Virus record (IMG/VR): IMGVR_UViG_3300006077_000018
Coordinates: 1 to 32,426 of that record
Direction: 5' to 3' (one strand)
Length of the DNA stretch: 32,426 nucleotides
Source of the DNA: a virus
The translations under genes and the position numbers were made by a program. Positions 23,947 through 31,185 of the stretch are shown here, piece by piece (position 1 is the first letter of the stretch; each line of letters opens with the position of its first letter). The notes beneath the pieces are model-generated. The model did no database searches and was not told the origin of the DNA. It was given only the letters and a program-made list of their open reading frames with translations.

Positions 23947-23981
23947 ATAATATCCTTTAATTGTTTTTGTGGATATTATAT
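23945..23981 (-). promoter_or_regulatory. 11-bp inverted repeat masking the SD and AUG of the 137-aa gene (or -10 box)
   Basis: ATATAATATCC (23945-23955) and GGATATTATAT (23971-23981) are perfectly complementary around a 15-nt loop. On the minus strand the downstream arm contains the GGA of the Shine-Dalgarno and the first two bases of the ATG, while the upstream arm is its exact complement. The upstream arm also contains TATAAT and could be a -10 box. A transcript starting there would lack part of the arm and escape masking. Confidence 0.5.
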
Positions 23982-23995
23982 ACTATTTTAGCTAT

Positions 23996-24316
23996 TTATA
24001 GTGTAATTACGCTATAAAGTTCTCTTTTAACTATTCTCTCACCTAGCATAGGTTGTTTTTTGATAGCATTAGCTCTATTCTCATCTACCTTGTATTTATC
24101 CATAATCTCTTTAATACTCAAATTTTCTTTTTGGCTAGTAATTTTTTTTAGCCTTTTTATAGTTTGCATCTCTTTAACTGTAACTCTAACTTTTTTATCA
24201 AAAGGAATAAATCGTGAATTTGCGAACTCACCAGTATTTATAACTATACCTTTTTCGTTTGTTTCAAATTTTGGAATAACCTTTACTAAAACCATATTAC
24301 TTTCTTTACTTGACAT
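23996..24316 (-). CDS. Small basic hypothetical protein, 106 aa
   Basis: The beta-rich start (MVLVKVIPKFETNEKGIVINTGEFANSRFIPFDKKVRVTVKEMQTI) looks like a small barrel. Helical, strongly basic NLSIKEIMDKYKVDENRANAIKKQ follows. No family recognised. It lies between the capsid-side genes and the ejection-type proteins, and is separated from the upstream gene by a 121-nt gap with a hairpin. It may therefore be expressed from its own promoter. Head-completion or DNA-contacting roles are possible, but only by position. Confidence 0.55.
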   Translation of the reverse strand: MSSKESNMVLVKVIPKFETNEKGIVINTGEFANSRFIPFDKKVRVTVKEMQTIKRLKKITSQKENLSIKEIMDKYKVDENRANAIKKQPMLGERIVKRELYSVITL

Positions 24317-24417
24317 ATAAATATCCTTTTTTTTTATACTGTTTGTAGTTTATATTGGTAATGATAAAGATTTTTTATTAAAGTAAGTTTATTAATGAAG
24401 TAAATAATTTAGTAAGT
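24317..24417 (-). promoter_or_regulatory. AT-rich spacer with possible promoter upstream of the 106-aa gene
   Basis: About 100 nt without an ORF. On the minus strand, after the hairpin, the sequence is AT-rich and has CAGTATAAA followed by nine A and GGAT before the ATG. The TATAAA (complement of 24332-24337) could be a -10, but it lies very close to the SD. CCAATATAAACT further upstream is another candidate. No stronger site was seen. Confidence 0.3.
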
Positions 24418-24441
24418 GTAATTGGCAAGAGAGCCAATTAC
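24418..24441 (-). terminator. 9-bp hairpin at the end of the capsid gene pair
   Basis: GTAATTGGC (24418-24426), 6-nt loop, GCCAATTAC (24433-24441): a perfect 9-bp stem overlapping the stop codon of the 93-aa gene on the minus strand. One arm and the loop contain a GAGCCAA motif. No clean U-tract follows on the minus strand, so it may be a leaky terminator or a 3'-end stabiliser that sets the capsid mRNA apart from downstream genes. Confidence 0.55.
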
Positions 24442-24719
24442 TTATCAGTAGACTGGTCTTTAAGAGCCAATACTACTGGTGCTGAACCAAGTTGGTTTCT
24501 AGGTTCTACTAAGAACCAATCATAGTTTGTATCTGCTGTAGCAGACTCATTTGGTTCTAATTCAATCTTTTCATCTAGTTTAAGCTCATTAGTTTCAGAG
24601 TCATATGGAGCAATAACCATCTTTGTACTAAATCCATTTTTAACTTTACCAGATGTGCTTTCAAAATTTCCAAGATGTGTACCAAATACACCATAATTTT
24701 TAATTGTTGCTTCTGCCAT
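24438..24719 (-). CDS. Small hypothetical capsid-adjacent protein, 93 aa
   Basis: Acidic, probably all-beta protein (NYGVFGTHLGNFESTSGKV, KMVIAPYDSETNEL, KIELEPNESATADTNYDWFLVEP). It is immediately downstream of the major capsid gene (11-nt gap, AAAAGGATAGATA as RBS), the usual place for a decoration or head-stabilising protein. Size fits such a role, but no family match is claimed. A hairpin at its 3' end probably delimits the capsid transcript. Confidence 0.55.
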   Translation of the reverse strand: MAEATIKNYGVFGTHLGNFESTSGKVKNGFSTKMVIAPYDSETNELKLDEKIELEPNESATADTNYDWFLVEPRNQLGSAPVVLALKDQSTDK

Positions 24720-24730
24720 TATCTATCCTT

Positions 24731-25801
24731 TTACAGTTTAATATTTGCTACTACTCTAGCCATTCTCTCTGGATACAATACTGTACCACCTATAGTAGCT
24801 TTCCAACCTACAGAGCCAATTCTGTTTAGTGGGTCATTACCATTTTCACCAAGAGCTTTAACAATAAAGTTTACTCTACCTGCACCTCTAACACCAATGT
24901 TTGCTGAATGGTCTTGACCAAAGATAAACATTTCGCAAGTATATTCACCAGCATTGTCTTCATCAGGTTTAAGTACTGCATTAGGAGTTGTATATACTGC
25001 TACTCCACCGATATAACCAATTAACTGCATATAAATGTCATATTCAGTTGATTTACCAGTCTCTTCTATAGCAACAAAATCAGGGTTAGCTCTTAAAGCT
25101 TCCTCTGCTGAAGTATGAATTAGTGCAGAATAAACCGACTTAATAGGTGTAGTACCGTAGTTAGGTGAAGAGCTTATAATCCATCTAGTTGGTTTAGCAC
25201 CTTGCAGTTGCATACTTCTAACAGCTTTTCTAATTTGAGCAGTAAAGTTAGAGCTATTAACTACTCTTTTTGTTGCTGTACCATCTGAAATATCAAAGTT
25301 TTGAGTTGCACCAAGACTTAATGTATCTCTGTGAAAGCCATCGATAACCATAGAAGCAACTTCGCTCATCTGTGATACCTCTTCAGTTACAGTCCATTTG
25401 TCATCATATTTTTTGATTTCTTCAGTATGAGATTTCCACATACCAATATCAATAATGTTAGCTTCTTTTTGAACTAGCTTCATATCACCTTTTTCATCAC
25501 CTGAACTTCCCTCTGGTAATACGAAAGACTCCCAAGCTTGTTGTGGCACATTGATAATTAAATCGCTATCTTCTGTTCTCCCCTCCACAAATTGCTCATT
25601 AATGTTATTTGTAAACATCAATAAAGACATCGGAACCCATCTATCAAATCTAACCTTTGTTCCACTATTAGCTGGAATTTTTTTATTGATAGTAAACCAT
25701 CTGTCAAATACTGTTGATTGTGCAATATTTGTTAGCATTTTCTTATCTGCATAAACCTGCATCTCTCTTCCGAGAGTGTTACCGCCATTGAATCTAAACA
25801 T
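24731..25801 (-). CDS. Major capsid protein, N4-gp56 family, 356 aa
   Basis: The N-terminus NTLGREMQVYADKKMLTNIAQ, the following TVFDRWFTINKKIPANSG and KVRFDRWVPM, and above all the C-terminal NRIGSVGWKATIGGTVLYPERMARV are characteristic of the N4-gp56-type capsid proteins (HK97 fold). The middle has a receptor-independent beta domain (GDEKGDMKLVQKEANIIDIG). Length is within the family range (~300-420). It forms the icosahedral head shell together with the scaffold-like product encoded just upstream. The RBS is AAAGGATATATAT. The 105-nt AT-rich gap upstream may hold a promoter for high expression. Confidence 0.88.
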   Translation of the reverse strand: MFRFNGGNTLGREMQVYADKKMLTNIAQSTVFDRWFTINKKIPANSGTKVRFDRWVPMSLLMFTNNINEQFVEGRTEDSDLIINVPQQAWESFVLPEGSSGDEKGDMKLVQKEANIIDIGMWKSHTEEIKKYDDKWTVTEEVSQMSEVASMVIDGFHRDTLSLGATQNFDISDGTATKRVVNSSNFTAQIRKAVRSMQLQGAKPTRWIISSSPNYGTTPIKSVYSALIHTSAEEALRANPDFVAIEETGKSTEYDIYMQLIGYIGGVAVYTTPNAVLKPDEDNAGEYTCEMFIFGQDHSANIGVRGAGRVNFIVKALGENGNDPLNRIGSVGWKATIGGTVLYPERMARVVANIKL

Positions 25802-25906
25802 ATATATATCCTTTGTTGATTTTGTTTATTTTTTTTGTGATTAAATAATAATATAAGATGAAATAAAAAGTAGTATTCGTTTTTAGTATTTTATATCTCT
25901 AAGAGG
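25802..25906 (-). promoter_or_regulatory. AT-rich gap upstream of the capsid gene
   Basis: No ORF. On the minus strand it contains TCTTATATTATTATTTAATC, with several TATATT/TATTAT hexamers usable as a -10, then a purine tract and the RBS. A short GAGGT-TAA-ACCTC inverted repeat (25903-25915) overlaps the scaffold stop. Its stem is only 5 bp and no U-run follows. Confidence 0.3.
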
Positions 25907-26866
25907 TTAAACCTCCATAGAGTTCCATAAATCTTCATAACTTGTAGCAGTATCTTTAACATTAGTCCCTGAAGAGTCATTATTTTTATTAGTAGATGTA
26001 TCTTTTGGTTCATCATTCTCTTTGTTTATATTGTCTGAACCTTTTGTTAATACTTCAAATGCCTTACCATACGCTTCAATCCAGCTATCGTATCCATTGA
26101 TAGCTTTAAGCTCTATTGCCTTTTGATAAACTGGTTGAAAAATACCATTAGAAACATCTTCTACAAATGCATCAAATATATTTGGGTCAGATACTTCTTT
26201 CTTGAAGTCATCAGGTATAGTTGAAAATGTACTCATAGTAGCATTAAACACTTCGGTGTTTGCTTCTTTTAGTTTTTCCACTTTATATTCAATACTATTA
26301 GGGTCTAAAACTTTAGGTTTATATTCATCTTCTTCATTATCTTTACTTTTATTGTTATCATCTTCTGAACCAAAGAAATCAAATTCATCATTATCTTTAG
26401 AGCCAATGTCTATACCTAGCTTATCAAGTATATATTTTTTAGCCTTTTCATTTCCACTCTTTGCATCTTTGATTGCAACTAATAAATCTTTATCAATTCC
26501 TTTTGTTAAATCAATTAATGTTTCATCTATAGGTGAGGTTTCTTGTTTTATTTTATATTCATATCCAGCATCTAATAACTCTTGTAGTTTTTCAGGGGAT
26601 AACTCTTTTTCCTCTCCAGCAATAGTAACATTAATCAATTCATCATTTGAATTATTTGTGTTATTTTCTGTTTTACTATCTTCAGTAGGTTTTGTTTCAT
26701 CTTTTGTACTGTCATCTTTAATATCTGTTTTGTTATCTTTTTCACCTAACAACTCATCATCACTTTTGCTCCATAACTCTTCATATGTTGGCTCACTATC
26801 TGTTTTACTCTCATCAGTTTTGTTTTCATTACCATTATCTTGTTTGAACATATCGAAAATTCCCAT
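25907..26866 (-). CDS. Scaffold-like protein, 319 aa, with YE(E/D)LW motif at both ends
   Basis: Very acidic and low in complexity (DESKTDSEPT, DNKTDIKDDSTKDETK, DDNNKSKDNEEDEYK), with helical stretches and no cysteine. This is typical of capsid assembly scaffolds, and it lies directly before the major capsid gene with a portal upstream. The pentamer YEELW occurs at residues 28-32 and YEDLW at 310-314, near the two termini, each preceded by Thr/Ser. It may be a repeated contact peptide. A mid-domain (EKELSPEKLQELLDAGYEYK, 83-105) resembles the helical region of phage scaffolds. The RBS AAAAGGATAATTAAT is clear. Protease processing cannot be judged. Confidence 0.65.
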   Translation of the reverse strand: MGIFDMFKQDNGNENKTDESKTDSEPTYEELWSKSDDELLGEKDNKTDIKDDSTKDETKPTEDSKTENNTNNSNDELINVTIAGEEKELSPEKLQELLDAGYEYKIKQETSPIDETLIDLTKGIDKDLLVAIKDAKSGNEKAKKYILDKLGIDIGSKDNDEFDFFGSEDDNNKSKDNEEDEYKPKVLDPNSIEYKVEKLKEANTEVFNATMSTFSTIPDDFKKEVSDPNIFDAFVEDVSNGIFQPVYQKAIELKAINGYDSWIEAYGKAFEVLTKGSDNINKENDEPKDTSTNKNNDSSGTNVKDTATSYEDLWNSMEV

Positions 26867-26879
26867 ATTAATTATCCTT

Positions 26880-27092
26880 TTAATTGTTTTGTTTTATTGT
26901 ATTAATAGTTTCTTTAAATCTATTTAAGAAATCAGCAAATTCCTGTCTAGCTATAATTGCTTTTCTAGTACTGTCATCATCTATATTACCATTCAAAGCA
27001 ATATCTTTTATTTCATCTACATAGTGTTGAAATAGAGCCAATACAGGCTCTGTAGCATCTCTACTTATTATCGTTCTTACTATCTTTTCCAT
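26880..27092 (-). CDS. Small helical hypothetical protein, 70 aa
   Basis: Fully helical (TEPVLALFQHYVDEIKDIALNG, STRKAIIARQEFADFLNRFKETINTIKQ). It starts inside the end of the portal gene (32-nt overlap) and ends 13 nt before the scaffold start. A short helical protein between portal and scaffold is common in podoviruses, but its function is unsettled; an accessory to portal or scaffold assembly is a guess from position. The ATG is preceded on the minus strand by GGAGACGATAATGGA, giving a usable GGAG. Confidence 0.6.
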   Translation of the reverse strand: MEKIVRTIISRDATEPVLALFQHYVDEIKDIALNGNIDDDSTRKAIIARQEFADFLNRFKETINTIKQNN

Positions 27093-29052
27093 TATCGTCT
27101 CCCTCTGCTATTTCTTTACTTTCTTTTGCAACTTCCATATATTTCTTACTAACATTTGGCTCTATAGAAGCGTGAGCCTCTTTAGCTTTAGCATTAGTAA
27201 GTTCAGTTCTTGCCATAGCATTTTGAGCCAATGCTTGTTCTTTTTGAGCTTTAGCTTGTTCACCTTGCATCTGTATTTGCATAGCTTGTTCTTGCATAGG
27301 GTTACCTTGTGGCTTATCTCTTTTAATTATTTGAGCCAATGTATGTTCACCTAGTAAATCTGCTAATTCTATAACTAATTGCTTAGTAGCTTCTGAACCT
27401 ATTACATTATTTGACATTAATGGTCCTATTTGTTGAGCTAACATTAATAGATTTTGTATCTTAATTTGCTCTGCACCTTTTGAAGATACTTTAATTGTAA
27501 TATCGTATTTATCGTATTTATCATTAAACATATTTTCAAGTTCATATGCAATAATAGTTTTAGCACCCTCTTTTACATCTTCAGGTAATTCATCTATTCC
27601 ATAGAAGTTGCTAAGTTTTTTATATTCAATCTTTTTAAGTTGTTCTATATTAATTCTAGTTATCTCTTTAATATCCTCATCTGTATAATACTTGTTAAAT
27701 AATTGAACCCATATAGTAAATACTTGCTTTAAGCTATCAGTTAAATTACTCATAGCATCATCAAGTCGTATTTGGCTCTGATGCATTAATGAAGCATAAT
27801 TACTAGCAGGGGCTTTTATATCGTTAGAACCAACACCTAGCATATGAGAACTAATACCAGTAGTTTCGCTTGCATCACCATTAAATTTGTCCATAAGTGC
27901 AAATACACTTTGTGGTAAAGGAGTAAAGTTGCCTTGCTGAATAACATTATGTAGATTATCTCTTGTATTTATCTCAACTATAGGGTTACCAGCTAAAAAT
28001 TTACTCATAGCATTTTTATCAAGTGTATTTTTTTTAATAAAAGTCATACCAAAGTTTGACCTAGCAAGATTATCCTTGATAGCTTTTTTAATCTTAGCTA
28101 CATCTTTGTCTTCTTCTTCTATAGCCCAATATAGAGATTTACCAATAATTTTATTATCTATATCGTATAGCTTTCCTATTGTAATAGGTATTGTACTTAT
28201 TGGCAATGCATCTTTGTTTGAATTTACTAATCTAAAGTTTCCACCATCAACACTAGCTAGATAATGTATATCTACATTGTTTTTACTGTTAAGCCTATAG
28301 TATTTTAATACTTTATATCGTGCATCTATATTTTCATTAGAACCATACTCTATATCTAAATCTTTTTTCATAGATTTTATTTTTTTAATTTCTCTTGAAT
28401 TAAATAATCCTAGAGTTTCTATTTCAGATATTGTATATTTGTATTCAATTATGAACCATTGTAATGGCTCTGTAATTTTAGCAGTTGCATCAAACACTAC
28501 ATCATCAATAGAATAGCTATACATAAAAGGTCTATTGATTATTTTCTTAACTTCATATATAGTCATAGTGTTTTTCTTTTTGTCGATAACTACTTCTATA
28601 TTTTTTTTATTTTCTCTAACTCTTTCTATTAATTGGATATTATATGGAGCATCTTTTACTATTTCATTTTTGATACTCTTGTATTTCCAACCAGTTTCTA
28701 CAAAAAGGTTACCGTGTATATAATTTGATACACAATCTCTAATTACTTGTAGTCCCTTGACCTCTCTTTTGAAAATGCTATTAATTAGTTTCTCATTTAT
28801 GCTTGCTCTATACTTAGCAGATGCATTATCAGAGTCTAAACTAACTATCTTATTTCTATTGCTGAATGGGCTTCTTAAATTAGCTATTAAAGCCAATGCT
28901 TGTTTCTTGTAGATTGAAGTTAGTTTTTTGTTATTATTGCTATCTTTATTAGCTAGTATCTCTTTCTCTTCTGCAACATATTGTCTATACTCAATTATAC
29001 TGGATATATTATCATTATATCTATCGTGTACCTCTTGTTCTAATTCGTTCAT
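27061..29052 (-). CDS. Portal protein, podovirus (P22/N4-like) type, 663 aa
   Basis: The layout matches phage portal proteins. An N-terminal clip/wing region has RSPFSNRNKIVSLDSDNASAKYR and RDCVSNYIHGNLFVETGWKYKS. A middle has SIDDVVFDATA and KVLKYYRLN. The core region SETTGISSHMLGVGSNDIKAP and SNYASLMHQSQIRLDDAMSN comes before the stem helices. A long Gln/Ala/Lys-rich C-terminal helix (MQEQAMQIQMQGEQ..., ~590-640) resembles the barrel-forming tail of P22-type portals. Twelve copies would form the DNA channel at one head vertex and dock the terminase and tail. The RBS is AAAAAGGATTTAGCAT. The gene order portal-scaffold-capsid supports the call. Confidence 0.75.
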   Translation of the reverse strand: MNELEQEVHDRYNDNISSIIEYRQYVAEEKEILANKDSNNNKKLTSIYKKQALALIANLRSPFSNRNKIVSLDSDNASAKYRASINEKLINSIFKREVKGLQVIRDCVSNYIHGNLFVETGWKYKSIKNEIVKDAPYNIQLIERVRENKKNIEVVIDKKKNTMTIYEVKKIINRPFMYSYSIDDVVFDATAKITEPLQWFIIEYKYTISEIETLGLFNSREIKKIKSMKKDLDIEYGSNENIDARYKVLKYYRLNSKNNVDIHYLASVDGGNFRLVNSNKDALPISTIPITIGKLYDIDNKIIGKSLYWAIEEEDKDVAKIKKAIKDNLARSNFGMTFIKKNTLDKNAMSKFLAGNPIVEINTRDNLHNVIQQGNFTPLPQSVFALMDKFNGDASETTGISSHMLGVGSNDIKAPASNYASLMHQSQIRLDDAMSNLTDSLKQVFTIWVQLFNKYYTDEDIKEITRINIEQLKKIEYKKLSNFYGIDELPEDVKEGAKTIIAYELENMFNDKYDKYDITIKVSSKGAEQIKIQNLLMLAQQIGPLMSNNVIGSEATKQLVIELADLLGEHTLAQIIKRDKPQGNPMQEQAMQIQMQGEQAKAQKEQALAQNAMARTELTNAKAKEAHASIEPNVSKKYMEVAKESKEIAEGDDNGKDSKNDNK

Positions 29053-29074
29053 ATGCTAAATCCTTTTTTTTTAT

Positions 29075-30751
29075 TTAGATTTTAGCATAGAAAGCATCAG
29101 CTGTACTTGAAATAGAGTGTACTGAACTGTAGGCTATATCGAAAGGATTATGTAGCATATTGTATGAGTCGTTAAATAATTCTTCAGGTGGTGGTAAAAT
29201 ATATGAGTTCTCTTTAGATTTATCGTACTCTTCTTGATATTTCTTCATCTCTTTATTTAGTTCATTAACATCATCTTTTTTTAATCCAAGTTTATAATCG
29301 TAATACTCATTTAATAGAAAACCACTAAATTTCATTATCTGGTTTACATCAGTAAAAATACTACCTACACTAGACATAGTATTTGCCATTGATACAACCA
29401 TTAGTATGACACTAAAAATAGTAGATAATTCAGGGGCAAACTGATTTATAGCTACACCTAAAGAGCCAACTATCAATGTAGTAAGTCCAGCTCCTGCTCC
29501 TCCAGTAGCATATGTAATTAATGCACTAACAGCTACCATAAGTAATTGTCCCCACCAAGTTTGATACCATTTTAAATGTATTTTTTGAGTTACTGATACA
29601 AACATAGATAGATAATCTCTATATGCTCTATATTTATCTTTAAGATTTAATTTCTGTAGAGTTTCTATAGGTATTATATAAAATGGATTTTCGTTATCGT
29701 ATTCATATTTACCTTTGTAATCTCCATTGTTATACATTTTTATTGTATGCTTATCTGCATCACTACCAACTTCAATATAGTATTCTATCTTTACATTGTG
29801 TCCATCATAGTTTGAATTTATAGTTACAGTTTTTCCTATATCATCATCAAAGTAATATGGTTTTACTTTGTCATATATAAACTCATCGCTAGATGCTTTC
29901 ATAGCATATGTAACTATCATATTCTTAATATCAGAATTACTGTAAGTATCGTTTAAGTCAGAACCACCATCTTTTAAATCTCTACCTATACCAAACTTAT
30001 TTAATATAAAAAAGTTATTATCTGCTTCTCCAGCACTATCTATCTTTATAGGTAGTATAAGTACATCTTTCTCTTCAAGCATTGGTTTTAAATCTTCTTC
30101 AGGAATAAATATACTATCTTCATTGCTATCTTTATTGTATTTGGCATAATATATATGTCTATCATCTATATACCATTGTAGTTTATTCTCATCTGTATCA
30201 TCATCTATATTTACTAACTTTATATATCTAATATTTGTATCTTCATCATCATAATACATAAAGCTATTATCTTGAACAACTACAGTATAGTTATTGTTAT
30301 CTATTGTAATATAGCCTAATCCTAGCTCCTCTACATATGTATTACCATTACAACTTATTTCCATATTTATAGAAGAGTTAGAGCCATCTATGTAGCTATC
30401 TTGGCTCTTAAAGAAGTCATATAATAGATAGTTTAGTCTACTATTATCTTCTAAATTTCTGTAGCATATTAAATCATCTATAGAGCCAACTTCGTCTTCT
30501 ATAGCTTCTTGTATAACTGTTTCATCTACAGTCTCTATTTTCATACTACTATCTGCTAATAAGCCTTTGTTTTTGAATAAGTTTTTATTGAAGAATACTG
30601 TAGCATCATCTATTGCTTTATCAAAAGATGCATTAAGATTTCCATTAGTTGCACCATCTAAATATAATAATTTAGCAATAAACATATCGTGTTCTCTCTT
30701 CTGTAGAAAAGAAGCAGATACACCTTTAACTGTTTTTGTTGAACTACCCAT
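29075..30751 (-). CDS. Structural protein with central hydrophobic hairpin, 558 aa
   Basis: The first ~380 residues are acidic and beta-rich (YITIDNNNYTVVVQDNSFMYYDDED, YYAKYNKDSNEDSIF). Around 398-468 lie several strongly hydrophobic, Gly/Ala-rich segments: WWGQLLMVAVSALITYATGG, AGLTTLIVGSLGVAI, LSTIFSVILMVVSM. These could form a membrane-inserting helical hairpin, and a charged helical tail follows. Such a segment in a virion gene cluster suggests a tail or internal protein that enters the host membrane during ejection. No family was recognised. The ATG shares a base with the stop of the preceding 144-aa gene (TAATG). The stop lies 23 nt before the portal start. Confidence 0.6.
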   Translation of the reverse strand: MGSSTKTVKGVSASFLQKREHDMFIAKLLYLDGATNGNLNASFDKAIDDATVFFNKNLFKNKGLLADSSMKIETVDETVIQEAIEDEVGSIDDLICYRNLEDNSRLNYLLYDFFKSQDSYIDGSNSSINMEISCNGNTYVEELGLGYITIDNNNYTVVVQDNSFMYYDDEDTNIRYIKLVNIDDDTDENKLQWYIDDRHIYYAKYNKDSNEDSIFIPEEDLKPMLEEKDVLILPIKIDSAGEADNNFFILNKFGIGRDLKDGGSDLNDTYSNSDIKNMIVTYAMKASSDEFIYDKVKPYYFDDDIGKTVTINSNYDGHNVKIEYYIEVGSDADKHTIKMYNNGDYKGKYEYDNENPFYIIPIETLQKLNLKDKYRAYRDYLSMFVSVTQKIHLKWYQTWWGQLLMVAVSALITYATGGAGAGLTTLIVGSLGVAINQFAPELSTIFSVILMVVSMANTMSSVGSIFTDVNQIMKFSGFLLNEYYDYKLGLKKDDVNELNKEMKKYQEEYDKSKENSYILPPPEELFNDSYNMLHNPFDIAYSSVHSISSTADAFYAKI

Positions 30752-31185
30752 TATTTTTTAAACCTATATAAGTAAACTATTTTATCTTTATCTTTGTAGT
30801 ATATTTCAAATTTAAGCATTTGTAATATTTTATTTCCTTTTTCGTGCCAAGAAGATGCAGTAGCTTCTAATGGAAAATGTTTACATACTTTATTTGATTT
30901 AAGTAATTTTACTAACATACCAACATATTTAAAGTTATACTTCTCTATTAAATCATTAGTTGTAAATAAACTAACTTTATTATCTTTATGATATAGGACT
31001 ATTCCAATCTTATGTTTATAATGTTTGATGTGATAAAAGATTGTATCTCTTGCATTACAAGCTTTTATATACTCTTTTATATTTAAACCAGTAAGCTCAA
31101 TACACTCTTTTATATCATCTTCTTTAAAATCAAAATTATCAATAAGAGCCATCAACTGGCTCTTTGTTATTTTAATTAATTTCAT
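30751..31185 (-). CDS. T7 gp13-like (GNAT-fold-like) small virion protein, 144 aa
   Basis: The central part HKIGIVLYHKDNKVSLFTTNDLIEKYNF, followed by a helix and FPLEATASSWHEKGNKILQMLKFEIYY, resembles the pattern of podoviral gp13-type proteins, which are related to the GNAT acetyltransferase fold (strand, strand with LFTT, helix, then 'A...H.KG.K.L..LGF'). The acetyl-CoA-binding motif (Q/RxxGxG/A) was not seen, so catalysis is unlikely. In T7 this protein is needed for correct assembly of the internal core. Size matches (~140 aa). Both ends overlap neighbours by TAATG. A GAGCCA-paired hairpin lies at codons 8-14. Confidence 0.45.
   Translation of the reverse strand: MKLIKITKSQLMALIDNFDFKEDDIKECIELTGLNIKEYIKACNARDTIFYHIKHYKHKIGIVLYHKDNKVSLFTTNDLIEKYNFKYVGMLVKLLKSNKVCKHFPLEATASSWHEKGNKILQMLKFEIYYKDKDKIVYLYRFKK
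31144..31164 (-). promoter_or_regulatory. 8-bp hairpin within the start of the 144-aa gene
   Basis: AAGAGCCA (31144-31151), loop TCAAC, TGGCTCTT (31157-31164): a perfect 8-bp stem, nt 22-42 of the gene, encoding KSQLMAL. It is made of the same paired GAGCCA/TGGCTC motif as the terminators at 13537 and 14300, but lies inside a coding region. Possible attenuator or pause site; chance pairing of a frequent motif is an alternative. Confidence 0.4.

Larger units (their letters stand above)
39..31162. repeat. Dispersed motif family TTGGCTC/GAGCCAA (45 heptamers, 65 hexamer cores)
   Basis: Hand count of TGGCTC/GAGCCA gives 65 sites, of which 45 have the full heptamer TTGGCTC/GAGCCAA. Examples are 39, 797, 1350, 1923, 3839, 3990, 4391, 4481, 5000, 5213, 6972, 8578, 10234, 10746, 11757, 11790, 12328, 14024, 14587, 15871, 16633, 17062, 18977, 19048, 19142, 21392, 24431, 24464, 26400, 27035, 27156, 27225, 27333, 27772, 29464, 30401 and 30483. 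At ~30% GC about 4 hexamers and 1-2 heptamers would be expected on both strands together. The motif is read in all three frames (Gly-Ser, Trp-Leu, Leu-Ala, Glu-Pro). Confidence 0.75.

Noticed and set aside
25903-25915. GAGGT-TAA-ACCTC inverted repeat as terminator of the scaffold gene
   Set aside because: Only 5 bp and no U-run; likely chance, noted in the spacer entry.
26202-26927. 241-codon open frame on + strand opposite the scaffold gene
   Set aside because: Ser/Leu low-complexity translation that mirrors the acidic, repetitive scaffold sequence; no RBS and wrong strand for the late arm.
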